Assembly (NCBI RefSeq): GCF_002906655.1
Contig: NZ_CP025795.1
Location: 496,001 to 560,000, forward strand
Length of the DNA: 64,000 nt
DNA from: Vibrio hyugaensis
GTDB lineage: Bacteria; Pseudomonadota; Gammaproteobacteria; Enterobacterales; Vibrionaceae
Reading direction: 5' to 3'
Shown here: piece after piece, positions 25,289 to 35,248 of the stretch
Numbering within the stretch: the first letter of the stretch is position 1
Layout of the letters: every line of letters starts with the position of its first letter
Made by a program: the position numbers and the translations under genes
The notes under the pieces: model-generated
Told to the model about the DNA's origin: nothing
Databases searched by the model: none
The model's input: the letters and a program-made list of their open reading frames with translations, nothing else

Positions 25289-25726
25289 ATGGAAATCAGT
25301 GTTGGTGAAGTGGCAAAGCGTTCTGGCGTTAAGGTATCTGCATTGCACTTTTACGAGCAAAAGGGGTTAATTTCAAGTTGGCGGAATCAAGGAAATCAAC
25401 GTCGTTATCATCGCAGTGTGCTACGTCGTGTAGCGGTCATTAAAGCCGCGCAGCAGGTGGGCTTGTCATTAGAAGAGATAAAGCAAGCACTTGAAGAATT
25501 ACCTAAGCACCAAGCACCGAACAAAGTTCAATGGGAAACCATGGCAAGCCATTGGCATGAGCAACTAGAGCAGAAAATTCAGAAACTCAAGGCGTTGCAA
25601 AGTGACTTAGGTAGCTGCATTGGCTGTGGTTGTTTGTCATTAGAAACTTGTGCATTAAGAAACCCGGAAGACGTATTAGGGAAAGATCATGCAGGGTCGA
25701 ATTTGACGCTAGATGAAGAAGGTTGA
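25289..25726 (+). CDS. soxR: Redox-sensing MerR-family activator SoxR
   Basis: 145 aa. The N-terminal MerR HTH (ISVGEVAKRSGVKVSALHFYE) is followed by a dimerisation helix, and Cys110, 113, 115 and 121 (CIGCGCLSLETC) ligate the [2Fe-2S] cluster that senses redox-cycling compounds. All key residues are present. No soxS neighbour exists; outside enterics SoxR acts directly on exporter and oxidoreductase genes. The gene reads away from the LysR gene and has its own SoxR box. Confidence 0.95.
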   Translation: MEISVGEVAKRSGVKVSALHFYEQKGLISSWRNQGNQRRYHRSVLRRVAVIKAAQQVGLSLEEIKQALEELPKHQAPNKVQWETMASHWHEQLEQKIQKLKALQSDLGSCIGCGCLSLETCALRNPEDVLGKDHAGSNLTLDEEG

Positions 25727-25766
25727 ACGCCTTCTCCATCTGCATACTTTAAGATTTGAATGTGGA

Positions 25767-26615
25767 TTATTGTTCTGCGGCTGAGTACAGCAAGCGCTCG
25801 AATCGTTCATGGCCATGAAGAAGTTCAAGGTCTTGCTCTTCCGCTAGCAGGTCTCGAATTGATGGGCTGGTGTCTATCGCACGTTCAAGATCTTCAATCG
25901 CTTGTTCTTCTATCCCTAAGCGAGAGTAAGCACAAGCACGTTGATACAACGCTGGGCCGTTGGTGTCATCGACTTCAAGTACGCGGTTACAAAGGCTCAA
26001 TGCCCAGTGGTACTCTTTGATTTCCATTGCTGCGTCTGCTTTGTATGTTAGTGCTTCTAAATCTCCAGGTCGAACTAGTAAGATCTCATCGTAAATATCG
26101 ATACGCTGCTCAGGCGTTTGTGAGCTCTGTGCACGCAACCATAAGTTGTGGATTTCGTTGATTTTCTCAATCTCTTTGTTGTTTTCACTGATGATACGCG
26201 TTTTGCGTTTTAAATCGCGTTCGAGTGCAACAAACTTCTTCTCATATTCTTGAGCAATTTTTTCGAGGCGTTTGTCCGCCATTTCTGTGGTGTTGTTCTT
26301 AAATTCGCGAAGAGATTGCCAACCAACAAAGGCGATCAAAGAAGCGACTCCAGCAATGATGTAGAAGAAGTAGGTGACCGTTACGTTGGCGTAGTTCAAC
26401 GATTTGTCCGCGACAGTCAGTTCGCGATCGGTGATTTCGACGATCATTCGTCGCTCCAGATCTTGTTGTTCCTGACGCAGTGATTTCAGTTCATCGAGGA
26501 TGTAGCGTTCCATCAATGGTCTGTCTAGCATCTCGGACTCTGAGTATTTTTCTTCTGATGCAAGAGTTGGGAAAGAGAGGAGAGCAGCGAAGAAGATGCC
26601 GATGAATAAGCGCAT
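25767..26615 (-). CDS. Membrane-anchored TPR protein
   Basis: 282 aa from ATG 26615, where AAGGAC precedes the start and a signal peptide begins (MRLFIGIFFAALLSFPTLASEE); the ORF opens 23 codons earlier without support. After cleavage, a coiled region leads to a membrane helix at about residues 81-103 (YFFYIIAGVASLIAFVGW), then a long charged coiled coil (about 105-165) and three TPR-like repeats (about 180-265; e.g. AMEIKEYHWALSLCNRVLEV). The TPR part would lie on the cytoplasmic side. No partner is evident. Confidence 0.8.
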   Translation of the reverse strand: MRLFIGIFFAALLSFPTLASEEKYSESEMLDRPLMERYILDELKSLRQEQQDLERRMIVEITDRELTVADKSLNYANVTVTYFFYIIAGVASLIAFVGWQSLREFKNNTTEMADKRLEKIAQEYEKKFVALERDLKRKTRIISENNKEIEKINEIHNLWLRAQSSQTPEQRIDIYDEILLVRPGDLEALTYKADAAMEIKEYHWALSLCNRVLEVDDTNGPALYQRACAYSRLGIEEQAIEDLERAIDTSPSIRDLLAEEQDLELLHGHERFERLLYSAAEQ

Positions 26616-26810
26616 AGAACGTCCTTTTGCGTCGAGAATGGATGGATCTCTGAAACCATAGCAAATACAGACAAGGTTTAGCAAAAATCAGATGAAAAAT
26701 GCTTGTTTTATAAAGCGTTCTGATGGGCTCATATCTTGTTCTTTTGATCATGAATGGATACTCTTTCCGGTTAGTAAAGCGATGGAAAAGCAGAACCAAG
26801 GAACAGAAGT

Positions 26811-27284
26811 ATGGACGCTAACGCACAAGCTTATCTCACCCCATATATGGAAACGCTCTCTCAACAAGAGCAAGCAGCGATTCCCTCAGTAAGCGCTGAT
26901 TATTATTGTGCTGACGAGTACAACGCCAATACTTGTGCTGAGCTGGTTAGAATCGGCCAGAAAACGGCCTCTTGCAGTATGGAACTCTGGTACAGCGAAC
27001 ACGGAGAAGTGATGCCTCAGGTTGGGCACTTACAAGTGGTGACCAATTGGGACGGCGAACCTGTTTGTATTATTCAAATCACAGACGTCAGTACCTGCCG
27101 ATATTCGGACGTTAGTGAAGAGTTTGCCCAAGCTGAAGGGGAAGGTGATCGCACGATAGCTGGGTGGCGAGAAGCGCACACTAAATTCTTTAAAGTGGAA
27201 TGTGAGGAACTTGGCATCGATTGGCATGAACAACGTTTGTTGGTGCTTGAGCGTTTTAGAGTGGTTTATCCTATATCCAAGTAA
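26811..27284 (+). CDS. ASCH-domain protein
   Basis: 157-aa soluble protein behind a good AAGGAACAG ribosome binding site. Family marks of the ASCH (RNA-binding, PUA-like) fold are visible: WDGEPVCIIQITDVSTCRYSDV, then FAQAEGEGDRTIAGWREAHTKFF with the conserved acidic Gly-Glu-Gly and tryptophan. Related small ASCH proteins include N4-acetylcytidine amidohydrolase, but this one is closer to the longer YhfF-like group. It ends at a terminator shared with the GNAT gene. Confidence 0.85.
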   Translation: MDANAQAYLTPYMETLSQQEQAAIPSVSADYYCADEYNANTCAELVRIGQKTASCSMELWYSEHGEVMPQVGHLQVVTNWDGEPVCIIQITDVSTCRYSDVSEEFAQAEGEGDRTIAGWREAHTKFFKVECEELGIDWHEQRLLVLERFRVVYPISK

Positions 27285-27292
27285 CCAAACAA

Positions 27293-27321
27293 AAAAGGCT
27301 TGGCGCGTTGCCAAGCCTTTT
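27293..27321. terminator. Bidirectional terminator
   Basis: Perfect 12-bp stem (27293-27304 with 27310-27321) and a 5-nt loop between converging ASCH and GNAT genes. Confidence 0.9.
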
Positions 27322-27337
27322 CACTAAATACGATGAT

Positions 27338-27901
27338 TTACGCCAATTGTTCTTGGCTATAGAGCCGTTGGATCAGCGTTTGCCATTCTTCTCTTAATAT
27401 GCCGTATTTGATCGAATCGTAATACTCGCCTTGGTAGTAACGTACTTTACGAATCCGGGCTTCTTGTTGCATGCCAAGCTTTTCTGCGCAACGCATCATT
27501 CTTGGGTTACCCGACCATGTTGTTAAACCAACTCGTGCTATGTCTTGGGTTTCGAATATATGGCTAATCCAAGGCACTAGCGCACAAAAGCCCAACCCTT
27601 TATCCCAGTAGTTCGAATCGTAAATGACGATGCCAGCTTCAAGCCAGCGAGTGCTCTCACATTCCCAATACCAACTCACTGAGCCAACAGGCTTATCTTC
27701 GAACTCAACCAACAACATGTCTTCACCTTTCAGTAGGCGTTGAAAGGTGTGGTTACGAAAGCCTTCTAATGTCGGTGTTTGATAAGGGAAGTAAGGACCA
27801 TTGAATTGCGCCCAGCGTTCATCCTCAGTGATGAGCTTATAAAGCGCTTTGGCTTCTTCCGGAATCGCTCGCCGGAGCGTTACACCTTGGAAATGATACA
27901 T
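27338..27901 (-). CDS. RimJ/RimL-type GNAT acetyltransferase
   Basis: 187 aa. The GNAT core is clear: VTLRRAIPEEAKALYKLI at the start, SVSWYWECESTRWLEAGIVI for strands 4-5, a KGLGFCALVPWI pyrophosphate loop (motif A, Q/RxxGxG/A form) and LTTWSGNPRMMRCAEKLGM (motif B). The YDSIKYGILREEW ending is typical of the RimJ/RimL/SpeG-like clade that acetylates protein N-termini or polyamines. It lies 13 bp after the methyltransferase gene, so the two are probably co-transcribed. Confidence 0.88.
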   Translation of the reverse strand: MYHFQGVTLRRAIPEEAKALYKLITEDERWAQFNGPYFPYQTPTLEGFRNHTFQRLLKGEDMLLVEFEDKPVGSVSWYWECESTRWLEAGIVIYDSNYWDKGLGFCALVPWISHIFETQDIARVGLTTWSGNPRMMRCAEKLGMQQEARIRKVRYYQGEYYDSIKYGILREEWQTLIQRLYSQEQLA

Positions 27902-27914
27902 AGCCTACCTTTTC

Positions 27915-28502
27915 TTAGCGTTTGACTGCTGTGATGCTGAACATGTGCCAGTGTTTGGTATTACCGACTGCGGTTGTACCGTCTTCATCTCGTTCATGGA
28001 AATGAATAATGTCATATCCTTCAAACAATGCTTCGACTTGCTCCCTGGTGAACGCACTGATGTCTGGATGCGTTTTTGCTTTGACCCAAGAGTCTTTCAC
28101 GCCCAGTAAATCCCCACAAAAAACACCACCGGAGACTAAGGCTGAGTCGATTCTTTGCCATACGCTTTCAAAGTGCTCACTCGGACAAAAGAACAAACTC
28201 GCACTGGCAATGAACAAGCTGCATTGCGGGTAATGAAAGTCACTAAAGCAAGATTGCGATATGTAAAAGCAAGGATTGCCTTCAAAGCGTGTTAAGCAAG
28301 TTTCTACGGCATCTTCGTGTGCGTCGAAAGCATGAACGGTAAAACCCTGATTAAGAAGATAGTTAGAGTCTCGACCTGTTCCACACCCCGCATCGATGGC
28401 GGTTTTATTGTTCAGTGCAAGCAAGTTGGCGGCGCGTTCTACATTTGGACGATGTGGCTGCTTGGCGACCTTTTGATAGTATTCGTTCCATTTCACTGAC
28501 AT
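27915..28502 (-). CDS. Class I SAM-dependent methyltransferase
   Basis: 195 aa, TehB/tellurite-resistance-like. SAM-binding motif I is AIDAGCGTGRDS, motif post-I ends VHAFDAHEDAV, and a later acidic ALVSGGVFCGDLLG follows the usual order. MSVKWNEYYQKVAKQPHRPNV at the N-terminus is a common signature of small-molecule methyltransferases of this group. It is first in a two-gene unit with the GNAT. Confidence 0.88.
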   Translation of the reverse strand: MSVKWNEYYQKVAKQPHRPNVERAANLLALNNKTAIDAGCGTGRDSNYLLNQGFTVHAFDAHEDAVETCLTRFEGNPCFYISQSCFSDFHYPQCSLFIASASLFFCPSEHFESVWQRIDSALVSGGVFCGDLLGVKDSWVKAKTHPDISAFTREQVEALFEGYDIIHFHERDEDGTTAVGNTKHWHMFSITAVKR

Positions 28503-28622
28503 TGTGATTCCTTTCTAGTTATTAATAGACGTAACTCAACCTTGAATAGCGTTTTGTTTTTGTGCTTCAAGGGATTACCCAATTTCTTTGGTGACTGGTG
28601 ACTGGCTTTGTAACCGTGTGAG

Positions 28623-30140
28623 TTAAAGTTGCTCTTCAATAGGAAGAATACCGGAAAACCAAGCGCCTATTTTGCGCCAAATGCTCGCTTCGGGCTCTGA
28701 ATCAAACGTTTCACCTGTTTCTATATCAAGCCAAGCAATCGCACCATCTTTGATAACAACCTGATAGGCATTCTCTTTAAGCTGTTCCGGCAGTATAGCT
28801 TGTTGTGCTTGCACGTACTCCGGTTGTTCGATAACCACCGCCATCTCAGTATTTAACTCGGCAGAACGAGGGTCCCAATTCATTGAACCCACGAACAAGG
28901 TTTTCTCATCAATCATCATGGCTTTAGCATGCAAGCTCGCACGGCTACTGCCCGTTAAGCTCCATTTACTTTTGATATTTGCACTGGCTTTTACTTCCCA
29001 AAGTTTGATCCCCGCTTTGACTAAGTCTTCACGATATTTCGCGTACCAACCGTGGACAGCAAACACATCGTTCGAGGCTAAACTGTTGGTGACAATCGTA
29101 ATATCAATGCCACGTTTAGCTGCTTCTGTTAGCGCTTTTGTACCGGATCCCGTAGGGACAAAATACGGTGAGATTAAGACAAAAGAGGATTCTACGTTAT
29201 CGAGCAGTTCGGCTAGGTTATCGATCAATTGACTTTCTTGAGTTGCGATCTTGTCTGGTAAATCAAACCAGACTTCGCCTTTACCCCAATAGAGTTTTAA
29301 TTTGCCTTGCTGTAACTCTTCATAGAGATCGAGTTCTTTGAAATTGTATGGACCGGTAGAAAACTTCTCTTCAAGTTGCAGCATTTTTACTTGCGCTTGA
29401 ATCGCATCGTCCGCAACTTTTTGAGACTCAGGTACAATCCACTCCATTGGTATGGCATAGAGGCTATTCCAATACAAATCGAATTGGTCTGCGGTTTGAG
29501 CCACAGCTTCGCCATAAAGCATCACATCGAAATCACCAAATTCGACATTCGACTCGAAAGAAAAGTACTCGTTCCCGATATTCCTGCCTCCGACAATTGC
29601 TGAGACACTGTCAGAAATTAAGGCTTTGTTGTGCATACGTCGATTGAGGCGTTCGAAATCGCTGGCAAGCGCGAAAACGCGAGCATCTCGATATTGGTGA
29701 GGGTTGAACAAACGAATTTCGATGTTTGGATGGGCATTCAGTTCCGCCATGCCAGCATCGTTACGCTTTTGCATGTCGTCCAATAATAAACGGACTCTTA
29801 CACCACGTTGAGCTGCTTCATATAAACGCCACGTCATTAGCTGACTGGTTTCGTCACTGCGGTAGATGTAGTACTGCAAATCTAAGCTTTTTTCTGCTGA
29901 TTCAATCAGAGCGATTCGAGCTAAAAGCGCGTCATTTCCCTGATTAAGAGGGTAAAAGCCAGTGTCTGAGTTAGGATCTTTGTCGTAGCTTTCAAAGAAT
30001 TCTGCCAAAGATGAGTCACTTTGATAACCGAACTGAAAGCTGGTGGATTTCTCACTGGGATCTCTTGGCTGAACTGAGGAGCAAGCCGAGATAAGTACAA
30101 GCATTGAACCGAGTAAGGCTTTAGAGAGAGAACGTAGCAA
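28623..30140 (-). CDS. Phospholipase-D-family lipoprotein (ClsC/YmdC-like)
   Basis: 505 aa with two HKD motifs, HNKALISD and HAKAMMID, each followed by a GGRN or GSMNWDPRS block, as in cardiolipin synthase C. The N-terminus is a lipoprotein-like signal (LVLISACSS), so the catalytic part should face the periplasm. The start is TTG 30140, supported by AAGGAAG at good spacing. ClsC makes cardiolipin from phosphatidylglycerol and phosphatidylethanolamine together with YmdB in E. coli. No ymdB homologue is seen here, so the donor is open. Confidence 0.85.
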   Translation of the reverse strand: MLRSLSKALLGSMLVLISACSSVQPRDPSEKSTSFQFGYQSDSSLAEFFESYDKDPNSDTGFYPLNQGNDALLARIALIESAEKSLDLQYYIYRSDETSQLMTWRLYEAAQRGVRVRLLLDDMQKRNDAGMAELNAHPNIEIRLFNPHQYRDARVFALASDFERLNRRMHNKALISDSVSAIVGGRNIGNEYFSFESNVEFGDFDVMLYGEAVAQTADQFDLYWNSLYAIPMEWIVPESQKVADDAIQAQVKMLQLEEKFSTGPYNFKELDLYEELQQGKLKLYWGKGEVWFDLPDKIATQESQLIDNLAELLDNVESSFVLISPYFVPTGSGTKALTEAAKRGIDITIVTNSLASNDVFAVHGWYAKYREDLVKAGIKLWEVKASANIKSKWSLTGSSRASLHAKAMMIDEKTLFVGSMNWDPRSAELNTEMAVVIEQPEYVQAQQAILPEQLKENAYQVVIKDGAIAWLDIETGETFDSEPEASIWRKIGAWFSGILPIEEQL

Positions 30141-30729
30141 TGCACACTTCCTTGTTAATACATAACGTAACTCTTTGATTATATATCAAGTGCTGAACCT
30201 AGGTAATGCAAGTGAGTGTGGTCAAGTCGCAGATTTCTCAATAAAGCAACCGAATCTGAGTGAATCGATATGGCTTTCGGAAAGAATATTATTCAGGCGG
30301 ACAATATCATGTTTTTTACTTATCTTTTGCTTGTAAATGGTCAATATCACTAATATCTGGTGGTAATTACCAACACTGAACTGAGGGAAATAATCGTTTT
30401 ACTTTAAGTTATTGATATTTAATGAGTAAACGTTTGGCATGCCGATTGCGTATAAACAGTGAACGTGAGAGGTCGTAACTTGCGAAGATGGTTAAGTTTT
30501 TGTTAATTTTATTAACTTGCCATGGATAGTTCTTTTGTGATTGATAATCGCGAAACACAGCGGAAGCACGGCGCTCTTATAAAGTTGTCTATTTCAGATG
30601 CAAACACTTACTGTTTGTCCACGAGGAGTAAAAGATTGGGTAATCAAACGTTCAGTTAGTTTATTCAACTCTAGCGCGAAGGCCTAACGGGGACAAATAG
30701 GAGAAAACAAAAATAAAAAAGGATTTTTG
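30141..30729. other. Long promoter region before the first RND operon (589 bp)
   Basis: No ORF with support. It holds the sigma-54/IHF promoter at 30405-30450 and, 90-100 bp upstream of the predicted start site, a perfect 12-bp palindrome TGGTAATTACCA (30361-30372), which is where an enhancer-binding protein would be expected. The untranslated leader from the predicted start (about 30461) to ATG 30730 would be about 270 nt. Confidence 0.6.
30405..30450 (+). promoter_or_regulatory. Sigma-54 promoter with IHF site (RND operon 1)
   Basis: TGGCATGCCGATTGCG (30435-30450) fits the RpoN consensus TGGCACG-N4-TTGCW with GG and GC 12 bases apart. On the opposite strand TATCAATAACTTA (30405-30417) is a perfect WATCAANNNNTTR IHF site. 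An identical arrangement with the same distance occurs at 35249-35294. Confidence 0.8.
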
Positions 30730-31887
30730 ATGTTAGCAAAACCAGTATTACGTTGGCTTTTACCCTTCGTCGTAGTTGGTGGTTCTTATGCGGGTTATGC
30801 CGCGATTGCCGCGACTGCACCCGAAAAAGAGTCAATCAAAGATACGGTCAGTGAGCCGACCGTACAAACTTCTTCACTTTTCCCTACCGATCATAAAGTC
30901 GTTATCACGAGCCACGGCGAGATGGTGCCTTTTGAGAAAACACACTTAGCTGCGCAAGTCAGTGGTGAGGTTGTCAGTTGGCATCCTAATTTTGTCACTG
31001 GTGGTATCGTTAAACGCGGTGAAGTGCTATTTACGATAGAAAGTGATAACTACGAAGCGGATGTTCTACAAGCCGAGGCAGGGCTCGCAAGTGCGCGTGC
31101 AGCTTTGATTGAAGAGCAAGCAAAAGCTGAAGTGGCAAAGCGTCAAGCCAAAAAATTGAGCGACAAGCAAGTCAGCGACCTTTACCTACGTAAGCCGCAT
31201 GTACTAAGTGCGCAAGCACAAGTGAAGTCTGCTCAAGCTGCACTGAAACGTGCGAAGCGTGATTTGGAGAATTGTAAAGTGGTTGCGCCATACGATGCAT
31301 TAGTGGTTGAGCGTGACATCGGTGTGGGACAGTTTGTATCATCAGGCTCTCGCGTCGCAACACTAAACAACATTGAAGTGGCTGAGATTCATGTTCCTAT
31401 TGCTGGCTTCGACAGTGCGTTCCTACCAGAATCCATTACTGAACTTCGAGCAACAGTGACGCAACAAGGCATTTTATCAACCACGCGTGAAGGTATTGTC
31501 GTGCGTGATCTCGGCATGATCGATAGCGCAACGCGTATGATCAATATGGTCATTCAAGTCAACGATCCATACGGGTTAGATACCCAACAACCTCCGATCA
31601 AATTTGGTTCTTATGTTGAAGTCAGTTTCACAGGCAAAGAGCTCAAACACATTTATCGTCTACCACAAGAGCTAGTGAAAAATCGCACGGTGTGGGTGGT
31701 TAATGATGAAAATGAACTGCAACCGAGAACCGTCAATGTGCTTCGTGCAGAAGGTGAGTTCTTGTTGGTTGGTGAAGGGTTGGAGCAATCGGATAAGTTA
31801 GTATTGACGCTTCCTGAGTATCCTCAACAAGGTATGGCAGTCCAAGTCGCAAAAAAGAATGACGACTCCGAAATCGTCGTACAGTAA
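30730..31887 (+). CDS. RND efflux periplasmic adaptor (system 1)
   Basis: 385 aa from ATG 30730 (AAGGA site; the ORF opens one codon earlier at TTG). An N-terminal hydrophobic anchor or signal (about 8-30) precedes the lipoyl halves (TLAAQVSGEVV-like AAQVSGEVVSWHPNFV and VVAPYDALVVERDIG), an alpha-hairpin rich in Ala/Lys/Gln (about 112-175) and beta-barrel domains. It should link the permease encoded 13 bp downstream to an outer-membrane channel, which is not in this operon. Transcription appears sigma-54 dependent. Confidence 0.9.
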   Translation: MLAKPVLRWLLPFVVVGGSYAGYAAIAATAPEKESIKDTVSEPTVQTSSLFPTDHKVVITSHGEMVPFEKTHLAAQVSGEVVSWHPNFVTGGIVKRGEVLFTIESDNYEADVLQAEAGLASARAALIEEQAKAEVAKRQAKKLSDKQVSDLYLRKPHVLSAQAQVKSAQAALKRAKRDLENCKVVAPYDALVVERDIGVGQFVSSGSRVATLNNIEVAEIHVPIAGFDSAFLPESITELRATVTQQGILSTTREGIVVRDLGMIDSATRMINMVIQVNDPYGLDTQQPPIKFGSYVEVSFTGKELKHIYRLPQELVKNRTVWVVNDENELQPRTVNVLRAEGEFLLVGEGLEQSDKLVLTLPEYPQQGMAVQVAKKNDDSEIVVQ

Positions 31888-31900
31888 GTAGGAGTCAATC

Positions 31901-34900
31901 ATGGAAGAGAATCAACAAAAAGGCATTATTGCTTATTTTGCTAACAACTCTGTCGCCGCGAACCTGATGATGATGTTCATTATTGTGATGGGTATCGTGA
32001 GCTTCATGTTCATTCAACGTCAAATGTTCCCGAATGTTGAGGTTAACTACATCAACATTCGTGCGGAGTATCCGGGGGCTTCTCCACAAGAGATTGAAGA
32101 AAGTATTCTGGTCAAGGTTGAGGAATCAATCAAAGACGTAACGGGCATCAAAAAGACCGTGGCGAGAGCGTCTCGTGGTAGTGCTTATGTGTCGATTGAA
32201 GTCGATGTCAATGCCGACATTAAACGTGTTTTGGAAGACATCAAACAAAGGGTTGATACCTTATCCAACTTACCCGCGGGTATGGAGCCCATTAACGTTT
32301 ATCAAGTTGAATGGCGACAGGAAGTCATTGAGATGGGCTTGGTGGGTGATAGGCCGCTTGAAGAGCTTAAGCCCATTGCTAAGCAAGTTGAAGATGAATT
32401 ACTCCAACTGAAAAATGTCATGTTGGTGGACTTGAGTGCTCCGGAAGAAGAGATCGCGATTGAAGTTGATCCATTGACTCTTCGTAAGTATGACTTAACG
32501 TTGAATGATGTGAGTAACGCAATTCGTCGTTATTCCGCTAATTTCTCTGCGGGTGAAGTCAAAACCAACTCAGGCATGATTGCTGTTCGCATTGAGAACC
32601 AGTATTACCACGGTGATGAGTTTCGCAATATTCCGGTCAAGCTGGGTGCAAATGGTGCGAAGGTTCTTTTGCAAGACATTGCAACGATCAAGGATGGTTT
32701 TACCGAAGAAGATCGCTACTTCGAATACTCTGGCCAAAATGCTATTTACATGGCCGTGCAAGCAACACGTGACCAAAACATCATCCCTGTGGCGGAATCA
32801 GTTCGTAATTACATCGAAGCGAAAAATAAGACCCTCCCTAATGACATTCAACTGAAAGTGCTGGTTGATATGACCTATTACCTCAATGGTCGTCTCGACA
32901 TGATGTTGAAAAACTTACTGCAAGGTGCGGCGTTGGTGGCGATTATGTTGTCGATCTTCCTACGCTTCCGTTTGGCGATGTGGGTCATGGTGGGATTACC
33001 GGTCTGTTTCCTCGGTGCCGTCATGCTGATGCCAATGCTCGGCGTCACGGTCAATATTGTTTCTCTGTTCGCCTTTATCATGGTGCTGGGCATCGTGGTT
33101 GATGACGCCATTGTCACCGGTGAAAGTGCTTACAGTGAAATCGAAGAGAAGGGAGGTGGTGTCGAGAACGTCGTTCGCGGTGTAAAGCGAGTTGCGACGC
33201 CTGCAACCTTTGGTGTTTTGACGACCATCGCGGTCTTCGCGCCTTTCTTGTTATCCAGCGGAATCGACAGTGCTTTCTTCTATGGCATTGCTGGTGTGGT
33301 TATCCTGTGTCTGATCTTCAGTTTGATTGAATCGAAACTGATTCTTCCCGCTCACTTAGCGCACACTAACTTCAAACCGATTAAGCCTGGTGGTTGGCGT
33401 GATAACTTCAACAAGCGTTTCTTTGGCTTTGTTAACGGCCCTTACCGTAGCTTCGTTAAAGCTTGTACGCATTGGCGCTGGACGGTATTTGCTGTTTTTT
33501 GCGGCTTATTGCTCATCAGTGCAGCTCTTGTGAGTTCAAATTATGTTCGTGTCATTCCAAACCCGAAAGTCCCAACGGATTATCCGGCGATTACGATTGA
33601 AATGAATGACACGGTATCGAGTGAGCAGACCATCAATGCGTTAAAAACCATTGAAGGAGTGATGCAAGATATCGAGAACCAGATCATTGATGAGCACGGT
33701 CAGGGGATGATTCGTGACGTGCTGTCTTACAACCGCAGTCGTACAGAGGGGCGTATTTTAGTGCCGCTCGTGGATGAGGAACTTCGTCCGTTCAATACGT
33801 TCGAGCTTGCTCGTCGTTGGCGCGAAGCGATGCCTGTGATTCCGGGTATGAAGAGCTTTAAGATCCGAGAACAAAGTGCAGGTGGTGGCGATCGAGACGA
33901 GTTTGGGTATTTGTTGTTTGGCTCGGATATCAACCAACTCAATGAAGCGGGACGTTACTTGATTGGTCGCTTACAGCAAGAAGAAGGCTTATATGATATC
34001 TCTTCTTCTATCGATTCGGGTAGTAAAGAAGTGCTGCTTTCACTTGCTCCTGTGGCCTACGATCTCGGTTTAGACCTAACGATGATCGCTGCGCAAGTCG
34101 GTGGCAGTTTTTATGGTGGTGAAGCACAACGACTGATCCGCGATGGTGAAGAAATCAAAGTCATGGTTCGCTATCCAAAACTGACTCGCGAGGCTTTTTC
34201 TTCCTTGCGTTACGCAGTGATCACAACACCGGCTGGTAAAAAAGTGATGCTGGGTGATGTGGTCAAGATCAGTGAGCAACCGGGTGTGAGTACCATTCGT
34301 CGTGAAGGTGGGTATCAGACCGTTTATGTGTATGGCTCTATAGATGAAGAGTTGGTTGAACCTCAAGAAGTCGTGAAAGTTATCGACGACAAAATCTTAC
34401 CGGACATGAAGCAAGCCTTCCCAAGTGTGAAAACGGAATTGGGTGGTGACATCGAAGAACAAGCTGCGCAACGTAATGAACAAATCATGTTCTTTATTGC
34501 AGGTATGATCATCGTTTACATACTGTTGGCAGTACCGTTGAAGAGTTACACCCAACCATTGATTGTAATGTCGGTCATTCCGTTCAGCTTAACGGGAGCA
34601 ATCTGGGGACACTTTTGGCTGGATATGGACATCAGTATGATGTCGACATTTGGCTTAATCGCGGCAGCGGGTGTTGTTATCAATGATTCCTTGGTGATGA
34701 CAGATTACGTTAACCAAGTGCGAGAAAAAGGCATGAGCATTAAGCAAGCGGTTGTTGAAGCTGGCTGTGCACGTTTTAGAGCGATCACGTTAACGTCTAT
34801 TACTACCTTTGCTGGCGTCCTACCTATTATGTTTGAGACTAGCTTGCAGGCGCGTTTTGTTATCCCGATGGCGGTCGCGCTTGGTTTTGCCGTTCTATTT

Positions 34901-35059
34901 GCAACTGTCCTTACTTTGATTCTGGTGCCTTGTTTGTACCTGATGCTAGAGGATATTAAAAACATCTTCCGCATTGTTAAACGGTTCTTTGGCCGTTTGA
35001 TTGCTAAGCTCAAACCGCAGTCATCGAATGCGGTTGGTAAAGAAAGTACGCAAAGTTAG
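31901..35059 (+). CDS. RND efflux inner-membrane permease (system 1)
   Basis: 1052 aa, full length for an AcrB/HAE-type pump. It has twelve helices with the two large periplasmic loops after TM1 and TM7. The TM4 proton-relay pair is in GIVVDDAIVTGES, and the N-terminal YPGASPQEIEESI motif is shared by divergent Vibrio RND pumps. It forms an operon with the adaptor 13 bp upstream and ends in a UUCG-capped terminator. Substrate is unknown. Sigma-54 control would be unusual for a housekeeping drug pump and suggests stress or envelope-triggered expression. Confidence 0.93.
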   Translation: MEENQQKGIIAYFANNSVAANLMMMFIIVMGIVSFMFIQRQMFPNVEVNYINIRAEYPGASPQEIEESILVKVEESIKDVTGIKKTVARASRGSAYVSIEVDVNADIKRVLEDIKQRVDTLSNLPAGMEPINVYQVEWRQEVIEMGLVGDRPLEELKPIAKQVEDELLQLKNVMLVDLSAPEEEIAIEVDPLTLRKYDLTLNDVSNAIRRYSANFSAGEVKTNSGMIAVRIENQYYHGDEFRNIPVKLGANGAKVLLQDIATIKDGFTEEDRYFEYSGQNAIYMAVQATRDQNIIPVAESVRNYIEAKNKTLPNDIQLKVLVDMTYYLNGRLDMMLKNLLQGAALVAIMLSIFLRFRLAMWVMVGLPVCFLGAVMLMPMLGVTVNIVSLFAFIMVLGIVVDDAIVTGESAYSEIEEKGGGVENVVRGVKRVATPATFGVLTTIAVFAPFLLSSGIDSAFFYGIAGVVILCLIFSLIESKLILPAHLAHTNFKPIKPGGWRDNFNKRFFGFVNGPYRSFVKACTHWRWTVFAVFCGLLLISAALVSSNYVRVIPNPKVPTDYPAITIEMNDTVSSEQTINALKTIEGVMQDIENQIIDEHGQGMIRDVLSYNRSRTEGRILVPLVDEELRPFNTFELARRWREAMPVIPGMKSFKIREQSAGGGDRDEFGYLLFGSDINQLNEAGRYLIGRLQQEEGLYDISSSIDSGSKEVLLSLAPVAYDLGLDLTMIAAQVGGSFYGGEAQRLIRDGEEIKVMVRYPKLTREAFSSLRYAVITTPAGKKVMLGDVVKISEQPGVSTIRREGGYQTVYVYGSIDEELVEPQEVVKVIDDKILPDMKQAFPSVKTELGGDIEEQAAQRNEQIMFFIAGMIIVYILLAVPLKSYTQPLIVMSVIPFSLTGAIWGHFWLDMDISMMSTFGLIAAAGVVINDSLVMTDYVNQVREKGMSIKQAVVEAGCARFRAITLTSITTFAGVLPIMFETSLQARFVIPMAVALGFAVLFATVLTLILVPCLYLMLEDIKNIFRIVKRFFGRLIAKLKPQSSNAVGKESTQS

Positions 35060-35081
35060 TTTTATCGAGCATGAAAATATA

Positions 35082-35109
35082 AAGCAGCCTTCGGGCTGTT
35101 TTTTTTTTG
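35082..35109 (+). terminator. Terminator of RND operon 1
   Basis: Seven-bp stem (35082-35088 with 35093-35099 by sequence, one wobble) closed by a TTCG tetraloop and followed by a run of about ten Ts. Confidence 0.9.
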
Positions 35110-35248
35110 TGCCTTAAGCGAACTGAAATGGGCTCTCTATACTATAAACTGAGTGAATGACTAACTGTTTACAAATATCTTTGGTTAATTTGACACTGTG
35201 TGTGTGAAATTCGCCATTGAGCAGATGGTGGAAAAATAAACATTTCTT